Positions 1 through 6,701 of a stretch of 12,538 bases of DNA are shown piece by piece (within the stretch, counting starts at the first letter, position 1; each line of letters starts with the position of its first letter). This DNA is from an uncultured Collinsella sp. (GTDB taxonomy: Bacteria > Actinomycetota > Coriobacteriia > Coriobacteriales > Coriobacteriaceae): contig URTD01000041.1 in NCBI GenBank assembly GCA_900550735.1, positions 1 to 12,538 on the forward strand, given 5' to 3'. A program made the position numbers and the translations under genes. Below the pieces are notes generated by a model that worked only from the letters and a program-made list of their open reading frames with translations, was not told the origin of the DNA and ran no database searches.

Positions 1-40
1 CTCGCACGGAGAGCACATTAAGTGCTCTCCGGCTCGTGCG
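1..40. other. Strong stem-loop at the window edge
   Basis: GGAGAGCAC (8-16) pairs perfectly with GTGCTCTCC (22-30) around an ATTAA loop. An outer GCAC (4-7) can pair with GTGC (36-39) across a 5-nt bulge. No T-run follows on either strand, so it is not a canonical intrinsic terminator. It may belong to a gene to the left of the window, as a U-less terminator or an RNA-stabilising hairpin. The structure is seen; the role is unknown. Confidence 0.5.
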
Positions 41-249
41 GAACTCGCGATCGACCTTATATATTTGCCCTCCCCGGGGCTCCCACACAACGGGACCTCG
101 GTTGGGTCCTATCCCGTATGGCAGTCGCTTCGCTCCTGCCCGCCTTGGTTGTGAGGGCGGCTTGGCGTTGGAACGGTTCTTTCTGATATATGCTGGTTGC
201 GGCTCTTCTTTTGGGAGGGGTCGCTTTTTTGTTGTGAGGGGGATAGCCC
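41..249 (+). promoter_or_regulatory. Upstream region of the methyltransferase with a candidate promoter
   Basis: No gene is visible here. A possible promoter is TTGGCG (162-167), 17 nt, then GATATA (185-190), overlapping an extended -10-like TGATATATG. A ribosome-binding sequence GAGGGGG (236-242) lies 7 nt before the GTG at 250. Further upstream GGACC (93-97) and GGTCC (105-109) can form a small stem-loop, nested inside CGGGA...TCCCG (91-115). The ribosome-binding site is convincing; the promoter is a weak pattern match. Confidence 0.35.
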
Positions 250-1137
250 GTGGCTGATGATTTGATTCGTTCTGAGCTGCTTTCTGCGGATTGGAATGGC
301 GAATGGATGCGTCTGCAGGCTGGTCGGCGGCGGGCAGATGACTCTTTTGAGTGGGACAAAAGGGCTCGGCATTTTCGGCCGCTTGAGACTGCTCCGTATG
401 CCCGGGACTTTATGAAGCTGTTGGCGTTAAAGCCTGGTGAGTCCGTGCTGGATATGGGGTGTGGGGCTGGGTCGATTGCTATTCCGCTTGCGCAAGACGG
501 GCATCCTGTGATTGCTGCTGACTTTTCCCCTGCCATGTTGGGCACGCTTGATGCTGGCATTGAGTACTATGGGCTCGAGGATCGCATTACACCGCTTGAG
601 CTTGCTTGGGATGATGACTGGGATTTGGTTGGACCGGTCGCGAAAGCGGTAGATGTTGCCTTTGCCAGTCGCTCTGTCACCACGACCAACCTTAAAGGCG
701 CGCTTGCCAAGCTTGATCGAACGGCTCGTCGGCGTTGTGCTGTCACGATGGTCGCCAACTCCAGCCCGCGCTATGACCTGCACCTGATGAACGCCATCGG
801 TGCCTCGGTTACCTGCAGTAATGGTTTTGTATATGCCTTTAATATCCTCATTCAGATGGGTGCTCTGCCGCAGGTTACGTACTTTGAATCACCTCGTCGC
901 GATACCTTCGATAGCCTTGAGGCGGGCGTAGCGGACTTCTCCCGCATGCTCGAGCACGGTAACGAGGATAAGATCGACTGTCTGCGCGACTACGTCGCTC
1001 AACATATGATTGAGAATCCCCGTGCTGGCGAGCCGGGGTCCAAAGGGGTGCCGCAGGGACGCTATATGCTCGACCACGTCCGCAAGGTCCGTTGGGCGTT
1101 TATTGCATGGGAGCCGGTCTCTTCGGGCCGTCCATAG
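250..1137 (+). CDS. Class I SAM-dependent methyltransferase
   Basis: A 295-residue soluble protein. Residues 66-74 (VLDMGCGAG) are the glycine-rich SAM-binding motif I of Rossmann-fold methyltransferases, and the acidic residue after strand 2 (AADFSPAML, D91) fits binding of the SAM ribose. The C-terminal half has no motif that identifies the substrate. A GTG start is chosen because GAGGGGG lies 7 nt upstream and the next in-frame ATG (M20) would remove an N-terminal segment that looks coding. There are no membrane segments. It stands alone on the plus strand, about 180 bp before yhbY. The first ~350 nt use mostly T- and G-ending codons whereas the last third is rich in C-ending codons, an internal shift. 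The fold is certain; small molecule, protein or RNA could be the acceptor. Confidence 0.85.
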   Translation: MADDLIRSELLSADWNGEWMRLQAGRRRADDSFEWDKRARHFRPLETAPYARDFMKLLALKPGESVLDMGCGAGSIAIPLAQDGHPVIAADFSPAMLGTLDAGIEYYGLEDRITPLELAWDDDWDLVGPVAKAVDVAFASRSVTTTNLKGALAKLDRTARRRCAVTMVANSSPRYDLHLMNAIGASVTCSNGFVYAFNILIQMGALPQVTYFESPRRDTFDSLEAGVADFSRMLEHGNEDKIDCLRDYVAQHMIENPRAGEPGSKGVPQGRYMLDHVRKVRWAFIAWEPVSSGRP

Positions 1138-1319
1138 ACCGCTTTCGGCCGCCGCACACGTCCGCCCGTAACCCGCGCTGTTCTCCCGCTCGGCATCCGC
1201 ATTCTTTTTGAACTGGGCAAACACGCCCCACACCGCGCCGTTCCTGCGCTATCGTGGGACAGCTCACGTAGATTAAGGCCCCATCGTGGGGCGCCCCATA
1301 ACATAGAAAGCGAGAACCC
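1138..1319 (+). promoter_or_regulatory. yhbY upstream region with a GCCCCA/TGGGGC stem-loop
   Basis: This 182-bp gap has no credible gene. A perfect 6-bp stem GCCCCA (1278-1283) with TGGGGC (1287-1292) and a TCG loop sits about 30 nt before the yhbY start. A weaker CGTG...CACG pair lies just upstream (around 1254-1268). No clear -35/-10 pair was found. The hairpin could be a leader element or a weak terminator for the methyltransferase, although no T-run follows. Confidence 0.35.
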
Positions 1320-1619
1320 ATGGCACTGACAGGAGCCCAGGTCAAGCAGCTTCGCAGCATGGCCCATCACCTCAACCCCGCCATCATCATCGGCAAGTCC
1401 GACATCAACGAGGGCACCGTCGAGCAGACGGTCGCCTACCTGGAGAAGCACGAGCTCGTTAAGTGCTCCGTACTCGATGGTTCCAGCCTTTCCGCCCGCG
1501 AGGCCGCCGAAGAGCTTGCCGATCGCTGCCATGCCGAGGTCGTCCAGGTTATCGGCCGCAAGTTCTCGCTGTATCGCGAGTCCTCGCGCAAGGACATCGA
1601 GAAGATTAAGCTCGTCTAA
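1320..1619 (+). CDS. yhbY: YhbY-family (CRM domain) ribosome-assembly RNA-binding protein
   Basis: A 99-residue protein matching the single-CRM-domain YhbY family over its full length. Family marks are the N-terminal LTGAQVKQLRSMAHHLNPAI followed by IGK, the central helix of the type EQTVAYLEKHELVK, and the C-terminal IGRKFSLYR strand carrying the GxxG-like loop and basic residues that contact RNA. Known members associate with the pre-50S ribosome. The start is the ATG at 1320, with a purine-rich AGAAAGCGAG just upstream as a modest ribosome-binding site. It is monocistronic in this window and is closed by an intrinsic terminator 40 nt after the stop. Confidence 0.93.
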   Translation: MALTGAQVKQLRSMAHHLNPAIIIGKSDINEGTVEQTVAYLEKHELVKCSVLDGSSLSAREAAEELADRCHAEVVQVIGRKFSLYRESSRKDIEKIKLV

Positions 1620-1658
1620 GAGCCAACAATCCGGCGAGCCAACATACATCAAGCTTGC

Positions 1659-1690
1659 GAGCGTCCGAGCAATTCGGACGCTCATTTTTT
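1659..1690 (+). terminator. Intrinsic terminator after yhbY
   Basis: GAGCGTCCGA (1659-1668) pairs perfectly with TCGGACGCTC (1674-1683), loop of 5 nt, followed after one A by six Ts (1685-1690). The T-run overlaps the stop codon of the convergent regulator gene. On the minus strand the same stem lacks a U-tract, so it mainly serves yhbY. Confidence 0.9.
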
Positions 1691-4688
1691 ATCGTTCGAC
1701 GAGCACGCGGTTAAGCCTACCCTCCACCAAGCGCTCGTACAGACGCCGCGTCTCGGGCTCGGGCACGCCATTGACCTGCTCCCTCAGGTGATGCATATGC
1801 CCACTGTACAGCTCGACGATATCGCGTCGTCGCCCCGCCGCACCGTAGACGCGCATAGCGCAACGCACCATGTCCTCGCGCGCCGTCTCTTGCCGCAGCC
1901 CCGACTCCACCAGCCATACCGCCGACTGCAGGTCGTTTTCTTCTAGGGCGGCATTCGCGCCCCGAATCATGCAGTCGATATACTTAGATTCCATAATGCG
2001 CCTCATACGCAAAAAGTAGGTGGGATTACAGCCATTGGGAACATACAACGGGCCGGCGTAGAGCTGCTCGATCTTAAGGCACAGCTCAATCAGATGGGGT
2101 CCGCGCGCACCCGTGCGATTTCCCAAAACTTCGCGGCTTATCTGATCAAACAACCGCACGTCGGTCTTGACGTAATCGCCGTTAAGCCCAATGCACTCGT
2201 TTTGGATCAGCACACACGACTTGCCGTCCGGTGTCGGCCCCAAGGCCGAACGCAGGCGCGATATCGTCGAGTACAGATTGTTACGAGCGCTATTGAACTC
2301 GGCATGGGGCCACAGCTCCATAGCCAGCGTCTCGCGGTCGACCAGTGCATCCATGCCCAGCGCAAGCCGCTCGGCAAGCGTCGCCGCTTTCTTGCGGCGC
2401 CACATCTTATCCGTGATGGGAAACCCGTCGCGCTCGGCGCGAAACGCCCCAAACATGCGGATCTCGATATGGCCAATCACATCGACGCCCTCGGCATCGC
2501 CGGCCTGGAACAGACGCTCGCCTTCGCCCTCAAAGTCGTCACGCAGCGAATACCGCGACAGCTCGCGCACCGGGAGCTTCTTTCGAATTCTAGTAGCCGG
2601 CTCACCCAGACAATGCATCGCAAGACGCGCAAACAGCCGATACGACGGATCCAAAATCCCTGGGCGGTTCATGGACATCCAGGCTGCAAGGTCGCTATCG
2701 CGGCCCGCGGAGGCCAAATGCAGCGCCACCATCCAAGCCTCGGCACCACCGACCTGCGTCCGACTCAAATCGAGCAGCTCTGCCTCTTCGCGCACCGATA
2801 CCATCGATGTATTGCGTAAGTACGCCGCGCGCTCTAGCAGCAGTGCGTTGTCGCGTATGTATCCAATCGATTCCTCGGCAAGCCTGAGCACCTGCACCGC
2901 ACGGAATTTGGCATTGACCGGACGCCCCTCGGCCAGCGACTGCCAGCCTTCCAGTATCAAGCCAAACAACTGGACTTGATTGTCGCGCACGCGCACGGCA
3001 AAACGGTCGAGCTCATTGAATGCCTGCTCATCGGTCACCGGCATGCCGGCAAACAGGCGCCGTGCCGATAATACCATGCGCACCCAGATGGCGAGCGCTC
3101 GGATTCCACGCGCTTCGAGTGCCTCGAGCGTCAGGGCCATCTCGTCATCACGCTCGTCAGTACCTGCATACGACCCATCAAATAGCTCCGTCAACATGCG
3201 GTCCGCCCGCACAAACGTTCCCGCGATATCGAGCTCACAATCGTAGGCCTTATCCGTTTTGAGCCCCGCGAGGATCTCACCACCCTTCGCCCGCTCGGTC
3301 AGCCCATGCTTTATCTCGACATGTGCGGACAGCATGTCGAGTGCGGCACAGGACGCCTCACTTTCCAACGCTGTATGACTTGCCGGAAGCCCCAGACCAC
3401 TATCTCCATAACAGGCGGCCGTAAACGCGTGCGCTACCTTCCACGACACGGGATCGAGCTCGCAAATCGCTTGCTCGCCCGCATGCTCGATAATTGAGGC
3501 CATATACCGCGCGAGTTTTGTATTGGAGACGCTCACCGCCGCCAGATAGATGCCGAGTGCCTCGTCAGGCGTCGGCTCCGATACCCGGCCATCTGCTTCG
3601 GTCTTTCCCAGCGCCGCGCGGCAAACATCCCCTCCATGCCCCGTCAGGGCCAGATCGACCCCATACTGCCCGGCAAGCTCCAACACCGCACTGCGGTCCA
3701 AAAACGCGTCGGCAAGGTCCATCGCGGTATCGCAGCGCCCCGCTTTAATCAAAATACGCGCCGCCCGCACAACGAGTTCGGGGCGAATTTCGGCGACCAG
3801 CTTGCGCAATCGCAGACGCGCGTTGTCCTCGGTACCCAAGCAGGTAAAGCTCCGGTCTGCCGGATCAACGCCAAAAATTGGATAATCGCGGACAAGATAG
3901 GACTGGTCAATCGCCGAAAGCCTAACGCCGCAAGCCTCGAGCTCCGAAATATTGCCCTCACCCATTAGGACCATCAAGCATGCCACACTAAACAGGGCGT
4001 TGTTCTCGAGCGACGCCAGATCAACAAGTGCCGCACCGTAGATATTGACGATCTCGTTTTCGAGCATCTGGGCAACGTCTCCCTGCCCGTAGAGTCCCGA
4101 CTGCATAGCCGAGACGAGCTCGGGCACGCCCTGCGTAAGCTGATAGAAGTCGAGCGATGTGCTGATCGAAAACGCCGATGCCCACGCCGAATACTCATAG
4201 GCATGCACCTTGAGCATCTGCGCGTTGACTTTGATCGAATCGCCCAGTCCGTGAATCAGCTGGCGATTCGAAGGACGGCAGCTCATAAAGACCCCAACCC
4301 CCATAGCACGCAGGCTTCGGATTCGGTCGATCAGCTCCTCGGTCTCGCCCTGGCTGAGGTTAGGCACGTTATCGATTGCAATCAGGGAGTGCGGCTTGTC
4401 CTTAAGCTCTTCGGTAACGACCTCGAGCTGCATAAACACCTCGCGCCCAATGGCGCGGTCTGCCTCAATGATCCGCACGGGACCTCGCGTCTGATCGTTT
4501 TTAACCTCTTGGGCATACTGCAGCAGCACCGAGGTTTTCCCAAAGCCATCAGGCGCGTAGAGGACTACGATGCCGGCCTTTCGGCCCTTGGCGATAAGTT
4601 CGTTCATCAAGCGATCGCGCCGCACCGTATAACTACTGCCCAGCGGCATAAGCTCGAGGTCGTCCATATTGCCCAAATCGTTAACCAT
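1689..4688 (-). CDS. SARP-like transcriptional regulator with N-terminal P-loop ATPase (orphan, 999 aa)
   Basis: A 999-residue cytoplasmic regulator. The N-terminus is a STAND/AAA-like NTPase: Walker A APDGFGKTS (45-53) and a Walker B-like SLIAIDNV (101-108, D106), with MSCRPS (135-140) in a sensor-like position. Residues ~180-730 are helical and leucine/alanine-rich with no clear repeat, probably a TPR-like arm. From ~740 comes a winged-helix DNA-binding domain of the OmpR/SARP type (IEIRMFGAFRAERDG, WRRKKAATLAERLALG, ELWPHAEFNSARNNLYSTIS) and then a BTAD-like helical domain to the end. This is the layout of SARP/MalT-like activators, which typically sense a ligand or protein and use NTP binding as a switch. 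The start is supported by GAGGAG (4699-4694), 5 nt before the ATG. No adjacent target operon is evident. Repeated half-sites upstream suggest autoregulation. Confidence 0.85.
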   Translation of the reverse strand: MVNDLGNMDDLELMPLGSSYTVRRDRLMNELIAKGRKAGIVVLYAPDGFGKTSVLLQYAQEVKNDQTRGPVRIIEADRAIGREVFMQLEVVTEELKDKPHSLIAIDNVPNLSQGETEELIDRIRSLRAMGVGVFMSCRPSNRQLIHGLGDSIKVNAQMLKVHAYEYSAWASAFSISTSLDFYQLTQGVPELVSAMQSGLYGQGDVAQMLENEIVNIYGAALVDLASLENNALFSVACLMVLMGEGNISELEACGVRLSAIDQSYLVRDYPIFGVDPADRSFTCLGTEDNARLRLRKLVAEIRPELVVRAARILIKAGRCDTAMDLADAFLDRSAVLELAGQYGVDLALTGHGGDVCRAALGKTEADGRVSEPTPDEALGIYLAAVSVSNTKLARYMASIIEHAGEQAICELDPVSWKVAHAFTAACYGDSGLGLPASHTALESEASCAALDMLSAHVEIKHGLTERAKGGEILAGLKTDKAYDCELDIAGTFVRADRMLTELFDGSYAGTDERDDEMALTLEALEARGIRALAIWVRMVLSARRLFAGMPVTDEQAFNELDRFAVRVRDNQVQLFGLILEGWQSLAEGRPVNAKFRAVQVLRLAEESIGYIRDNALLLERAAYLRNTSMVSVREEAELLDLSRTQVGGAEAWMVALHLASAGRDSDLAAWMSMNRPGILDPSYRLFARLAMHCLGEPATRIRKKLPVRELSRYSLRDDFEGEGERLFQAGDAEGVDVIGHIEIRMFGAFRAERDGFPITDKMWRRKKAATLAERLALGMDALVDRETLAMELWPHAEFNSARNNLYSTISRLRSALGPTPDGKSCVLIQNECIGLNGDYVKTDVRLFDQISREVLGNRTGARGPHLIELCLKIEQLYAGPLYVPNGCNPTYFLRMRRIMESKYIDCMIRGANAALEENDLQSAVWLVESGLRQETAREDMVRCAMRVYGAAGRRRDIVELYSGHMHHLREQVNGVPEPETRRLYERLVEGRLNRVLVER

Positions 4689-4719
4689 GCCCGCTCCTCA
4701 ACTCGACCACATGGACACC

Positions 4720-4762
4720 GTAACGCTAGACCATATGTATCGCTAGATGAATAGAGCGATAC
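4720..4762 (-). promoter_or_regulatory. Candidate operator: direct and inverted GTAWCGCT half-sites upstream of the regulator
   Basis: GTAACGCTAGA (4720-4730) and GTATCGCTAGA (4737-4747) are direct repeats with one mismatch, 17 bp apart. GTATCGCT (4737-4744) also has a perfect inverted partner AGCGATAC (4755-4762) after 10 bp. The cluster is 30-75 bp before the regulator's ATG. SARP proteins are known to bind direct repeats, so an autoregulatory site is a reasonable inference. A regulatory RNA hairpin is the alternative. Confidence 0.5.
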
Positions 4763-5072
4763 TACGGTTTAGGATGTTTGTTGGTACGCAAATGGCAAGT
4801 TTTTGTTCAGCGTGGTCCGATTGAAACTTATCCCCCAACCAATCAGTCTTTGCGCAGGTCAATGCGCTTGCCAGCTTGTCCCATCCTTTGGCAGTGTACC
4901 TCAAATGAGCGCTGTTCAATTGTGTTGCGCAACTCACCTAACGCCAGCTATCGTCTACGACCTTTTCATAGCATTTATGCATAGTATCTGCTATGGAATG
5001 AATCATGCTGCACCTGACGCACCCGTCAAGTTCGCGGCAAGATTTTCGTCAAGCACACGGCGCGCGCTCAGC
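4763..5072. other. Non-coding intergenic region with palindromes
   Basis: About 310 bp between the regulator's operator-like cluster and the nagB terminator, less GC-rich than its surroundings. No reading frame here has both a ribosome-binding site and protein-like composition. Two symmetrical elements stand out: TGTGTTGCGCAACTCA (4921-4936, with a perfect GTTGCGCAAC core) and CATAGCA (4967-4973) with TGCTATG (4989-4995). They could be operator sites in a long upstream region of the regulator. No convincing promoter was identified. Confidence 0.4.
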
Positions 5073-5098
5073 AAAAAGGCCCCCGCAAAGCGGAGGCC
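5073..5098 (-). terminator. Intrinsic terminator after nagB
   Basis: On the minus strand GGCCTCCGC (5098-5090), a TTT loop, GCGGGGGCC (5086-5078, one G-U pair), then TTTTT (5077-5073). It lies about 35 nt after the nagB stop and ends the minus-strand amino-sugar cluster. Confidence 0.9.
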
Positions 5099-5132
5099 TT
5101 CGGCAAAGCTATGTCGAGGTGATAGGCTATCG

Positions 5133-5861
5133 CTACTCGCAGAGCGAAAGGGCGGCCTCGTCGGCAACGACAACGCAGTTGGTGTGCAGCTGCAGGATCG
5201 AAGCCGGGCACTCGGGTGTAACCGGACCATAGCACATGTCATGCACAGCCTGAGCCTTGGCCTCGCCGTTGGCGACGACCAGGATCATGCGGGCATACAT
5301 GATGGTCTGGGTACCCATGGTGTAGGCCTGACGGGGAACATCGTCGATGCTGTCGAACAGGCGGCTGTTGGCCTGAATGGTGCTCTCGGTGAGGTCGACG
5401 CAGTGCGTACCCTTGGAGAAGTGGTCATCGGGCTCGTTGAAGCCGATGTGGCCGTTGTTGCCGATGCCGAGCAGCTGCAGATCCGGGTAACCGGCGTCGG
5501 CGACGATCTTGTCGTACTCAGAGCAGGCAGCGGCGGCGTCGGGGTTGGAGCCATCGGGCACATGCGTGTTGTTCAGGTCGATGTTGATGTGATCGAAGAA
5601 GTTCTCACGCATGAAGTAGTGATAGCTCTGGGGATCGTCGTGCGAAAGGCCGCGATACTCGTCCAGGTTGTAGGTGCTAACCTCGGCAAAGTCGACGTCG
5701 CCCTTCGCGTACCAAGCAGCGAGCTGCTTGTAGGCACCGATCGGGGTGGAGCCGGTGGCAAGGCCCAGCACACAGTCGGGCTTGAGGATAACCTGCGCCG
5801 AGATGATATTAGCGGCCTTGCGGCTCATATCCTCGTAGTCTTTAGCTTTAATGATCTTCAT
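5133..5861 (-). CDS. nagB: Glucosamine-6-phosphate deaminase
   Basis: A 242-residue enzyme converting glucosamine-6-phosphate to fructose-6-phosphate plus ammonia, the committing step of amino-sugar catabolism in the cytosol. Visible motifs are the phosphate-binding GLATGSTP (33-40), NLDEY (65-69, general base D67), and GIGNNGHIGFNEP (132-144) with N136, H138 and E143. Asn at 136, where the E. coli enzyme has Asp141, is the form usual in Gram-positive enzymes. The length matches the short Bacillus type rather than the longer allosteric E. coli type. The open frame runs upstream to 6212, but the true start is the ATG at 5861: AAAGGA (5873-5868) is 6 nt before it and homology begins with MKIIKAKDYED. 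It follows the EIIA gene on the same strand after a 271-nt structured gap and ends at its own terminator. Confidence 0.95.
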   Translation of the reverse strand: MKIIKAKDYEDMSRKAANIISAQVILKPDCVLGLATGSTPIGAYKQLAAWYAKGDVDFAEVSTYNLDEYRGLSHDDPQSYHYFMRENFFDHINIDLNNTHVPDGSNPDAAAACSEYDKIVADAGYPDLQLLGIGNNGHIGFNEPDDHFSKGTHCVDLTESTIQANSRLFDSIDDVPRQAYTMGTQTIMYARMILVVANGEAKAQAVHDMCYGPVTPECPASILQLHTNCVVVADEAALSLCE

Positions 5862-6132
5862 TACGCGTCCTTTCTCGTACAAGAGAGGCAAGGCTCCCTT
5901 ACAAGCACTTGCCCGCGGCCCGCGTCGGCCGCAACCAACGTGTGCGGCCACCAGGGCGAGGTCGCGTAATGTATGTATCTCGTGTCTAGCCGCGTCGAGG
6001 CCCCTGCCCGTCCACGGTGACCCGAAGCTGTTTAGCCTCGGACAAATCCCATCTTGCCACGGAGGGCGTCCTCTTTCAAGGGCGCCCTCCGTAAACGTGT
6101 TTGAATTGTAGGCTAATGGCCACGTGCACTTG
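5862..6132 (-). promoter_or_regulatory. Structured 271-nt leader or spacer between EIIA and nagB
   Basis: Three stem-loops lie in series in the minus-strand direction. (1) 6092-6059: a 14-bp stem with one G-U pair and a 6-nt loop, based on ACGGAGGGCG pairing CGCCCTCCGT, without a following U-run. (2) 5949-5927: GGCCGCA/TGCGGCC with a 9-nt loop. (3) 5913-5887: GGCAAG/CTTGCC, ending about 14 nt before the nagB ribosome-binding site. The first could be a U-less terminator of the EIIA gene. The others lie in the nagB 5' leader. The fold resembles no riboswitch that I recognise. No clear promoter was found. Confidence 0.5.
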
Positions 6133-6630
6133 CTAGCGCTCGCGAGCAACGATGAGTTGGTCCATCTCTTCGACATGCACGCCAACGGAGCCCTTGATGC
6201 TTGAGAACTCAACGGAGTTGCACACCAAGATGGGAACCGTCACATCGTAACCCTCGGCGGCAATTGCCTCGCGATCGAACTCAATGAGCACATCGCCCTT
6301 ATGGACGATGTCACCCACTTGCGCATGTACGGTAAAGTGCTTGCCCTCGAGCTGAACAGTGTCCAAACCAACGTGGATGAGCACGTCCAAGCCATCGACC
6401 GTGTTAAGCGCAACAGCGTGTCCCGTGGGAAAAATGGCCTCGACCTTGGCATCAGCCGGTGCAATCACACGCGTTCCGGTGGGCCGAATCGCCACGCCCT
6501 GGCCCAAAAGGCCGGTGGCAAACGTCTGGTCGTTTACCTCGGAAAGTGGAATGACGTCGCCCGAGATGGGAGCATCCAGCGTAAGGACTCGACCACGCAT
6601 ACCAAAAGACCTTAGGACTTTAGTGAACAT
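6133..6630 (-). CDS. crr: PTS glucose-type EIIA component (stand-alone)
   Basis: A 165-residue single-domain EIIA of the glucose family. It takes phosphate from HPr and passes it to a EIIB domain. The two active-site histidines are visible, H71 (GHAVALNT) and H86 (VLIHVGLDTVQLEG), 15 residues apart as in E. coli EIIAGlc (75/90). H86 is the phosphorylated one by analogy. The N-terminal APISGDVIPL and FATGLLGQGVAI segments are also typical. The open frame extends to a TTG at 6651, but the ATG at 6630 is preferred because GAGGGGGA stands directly upstream and the protein then starts like other members. It lies between glmM (71 bp upstream) and nagB, suggesting it serves an amino-sugar or glucose transporter whose EIIBC is encoded elsewhere. 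It may also act in regulation. Confidence 0.93.
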   Translation of the reverse strand: MFTKVLRSFGMRGRVLTLDAPISGDVIPLSEVNDQTFATGLLGQGVAIRPTGTRVIAPADAKVEAIFPTGHAVALNTVDGLDVLIHVGLDTVQLEGKHFTVHAQVGDIVHKGDVLIEFDREAIAAEGYDVTVPILVCNSVEFSSIKGSVGVHVEEMDQLIVARER

Positions 6631-6701
6631 GCTCCCCCTCGGACATACCAATCAATCAAAATAACCTTGACAGTTTACCACTTGGCAACGGTTTTTGACC
6701 A

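Noticed and set aside
4743..4937. Minus-strand open frame of 64 codons upstream of the regulator
   Set aside because: No ribosome-binding site, unusual composition, and it overlaps the operator-like repeats.
5133..5861. Loss of a catalytic residue in NagB (Asn136 instead of Asp)
   Set aside because: Asn at this position is normal in Bacillus-type NagB enzymes.
4803..5969. Long plus-strand open frame (388 codons)
   Set aside because: It is antisense to nagB and a product of GC-rich codon bias; no ribosome-binding site and no protein-like motif.
5862..6132. glmS-type ribozyme or known riboswitch before nagB
   Set aside because: I could not find the conserved core of any such element; only simple stem-loops are visible.
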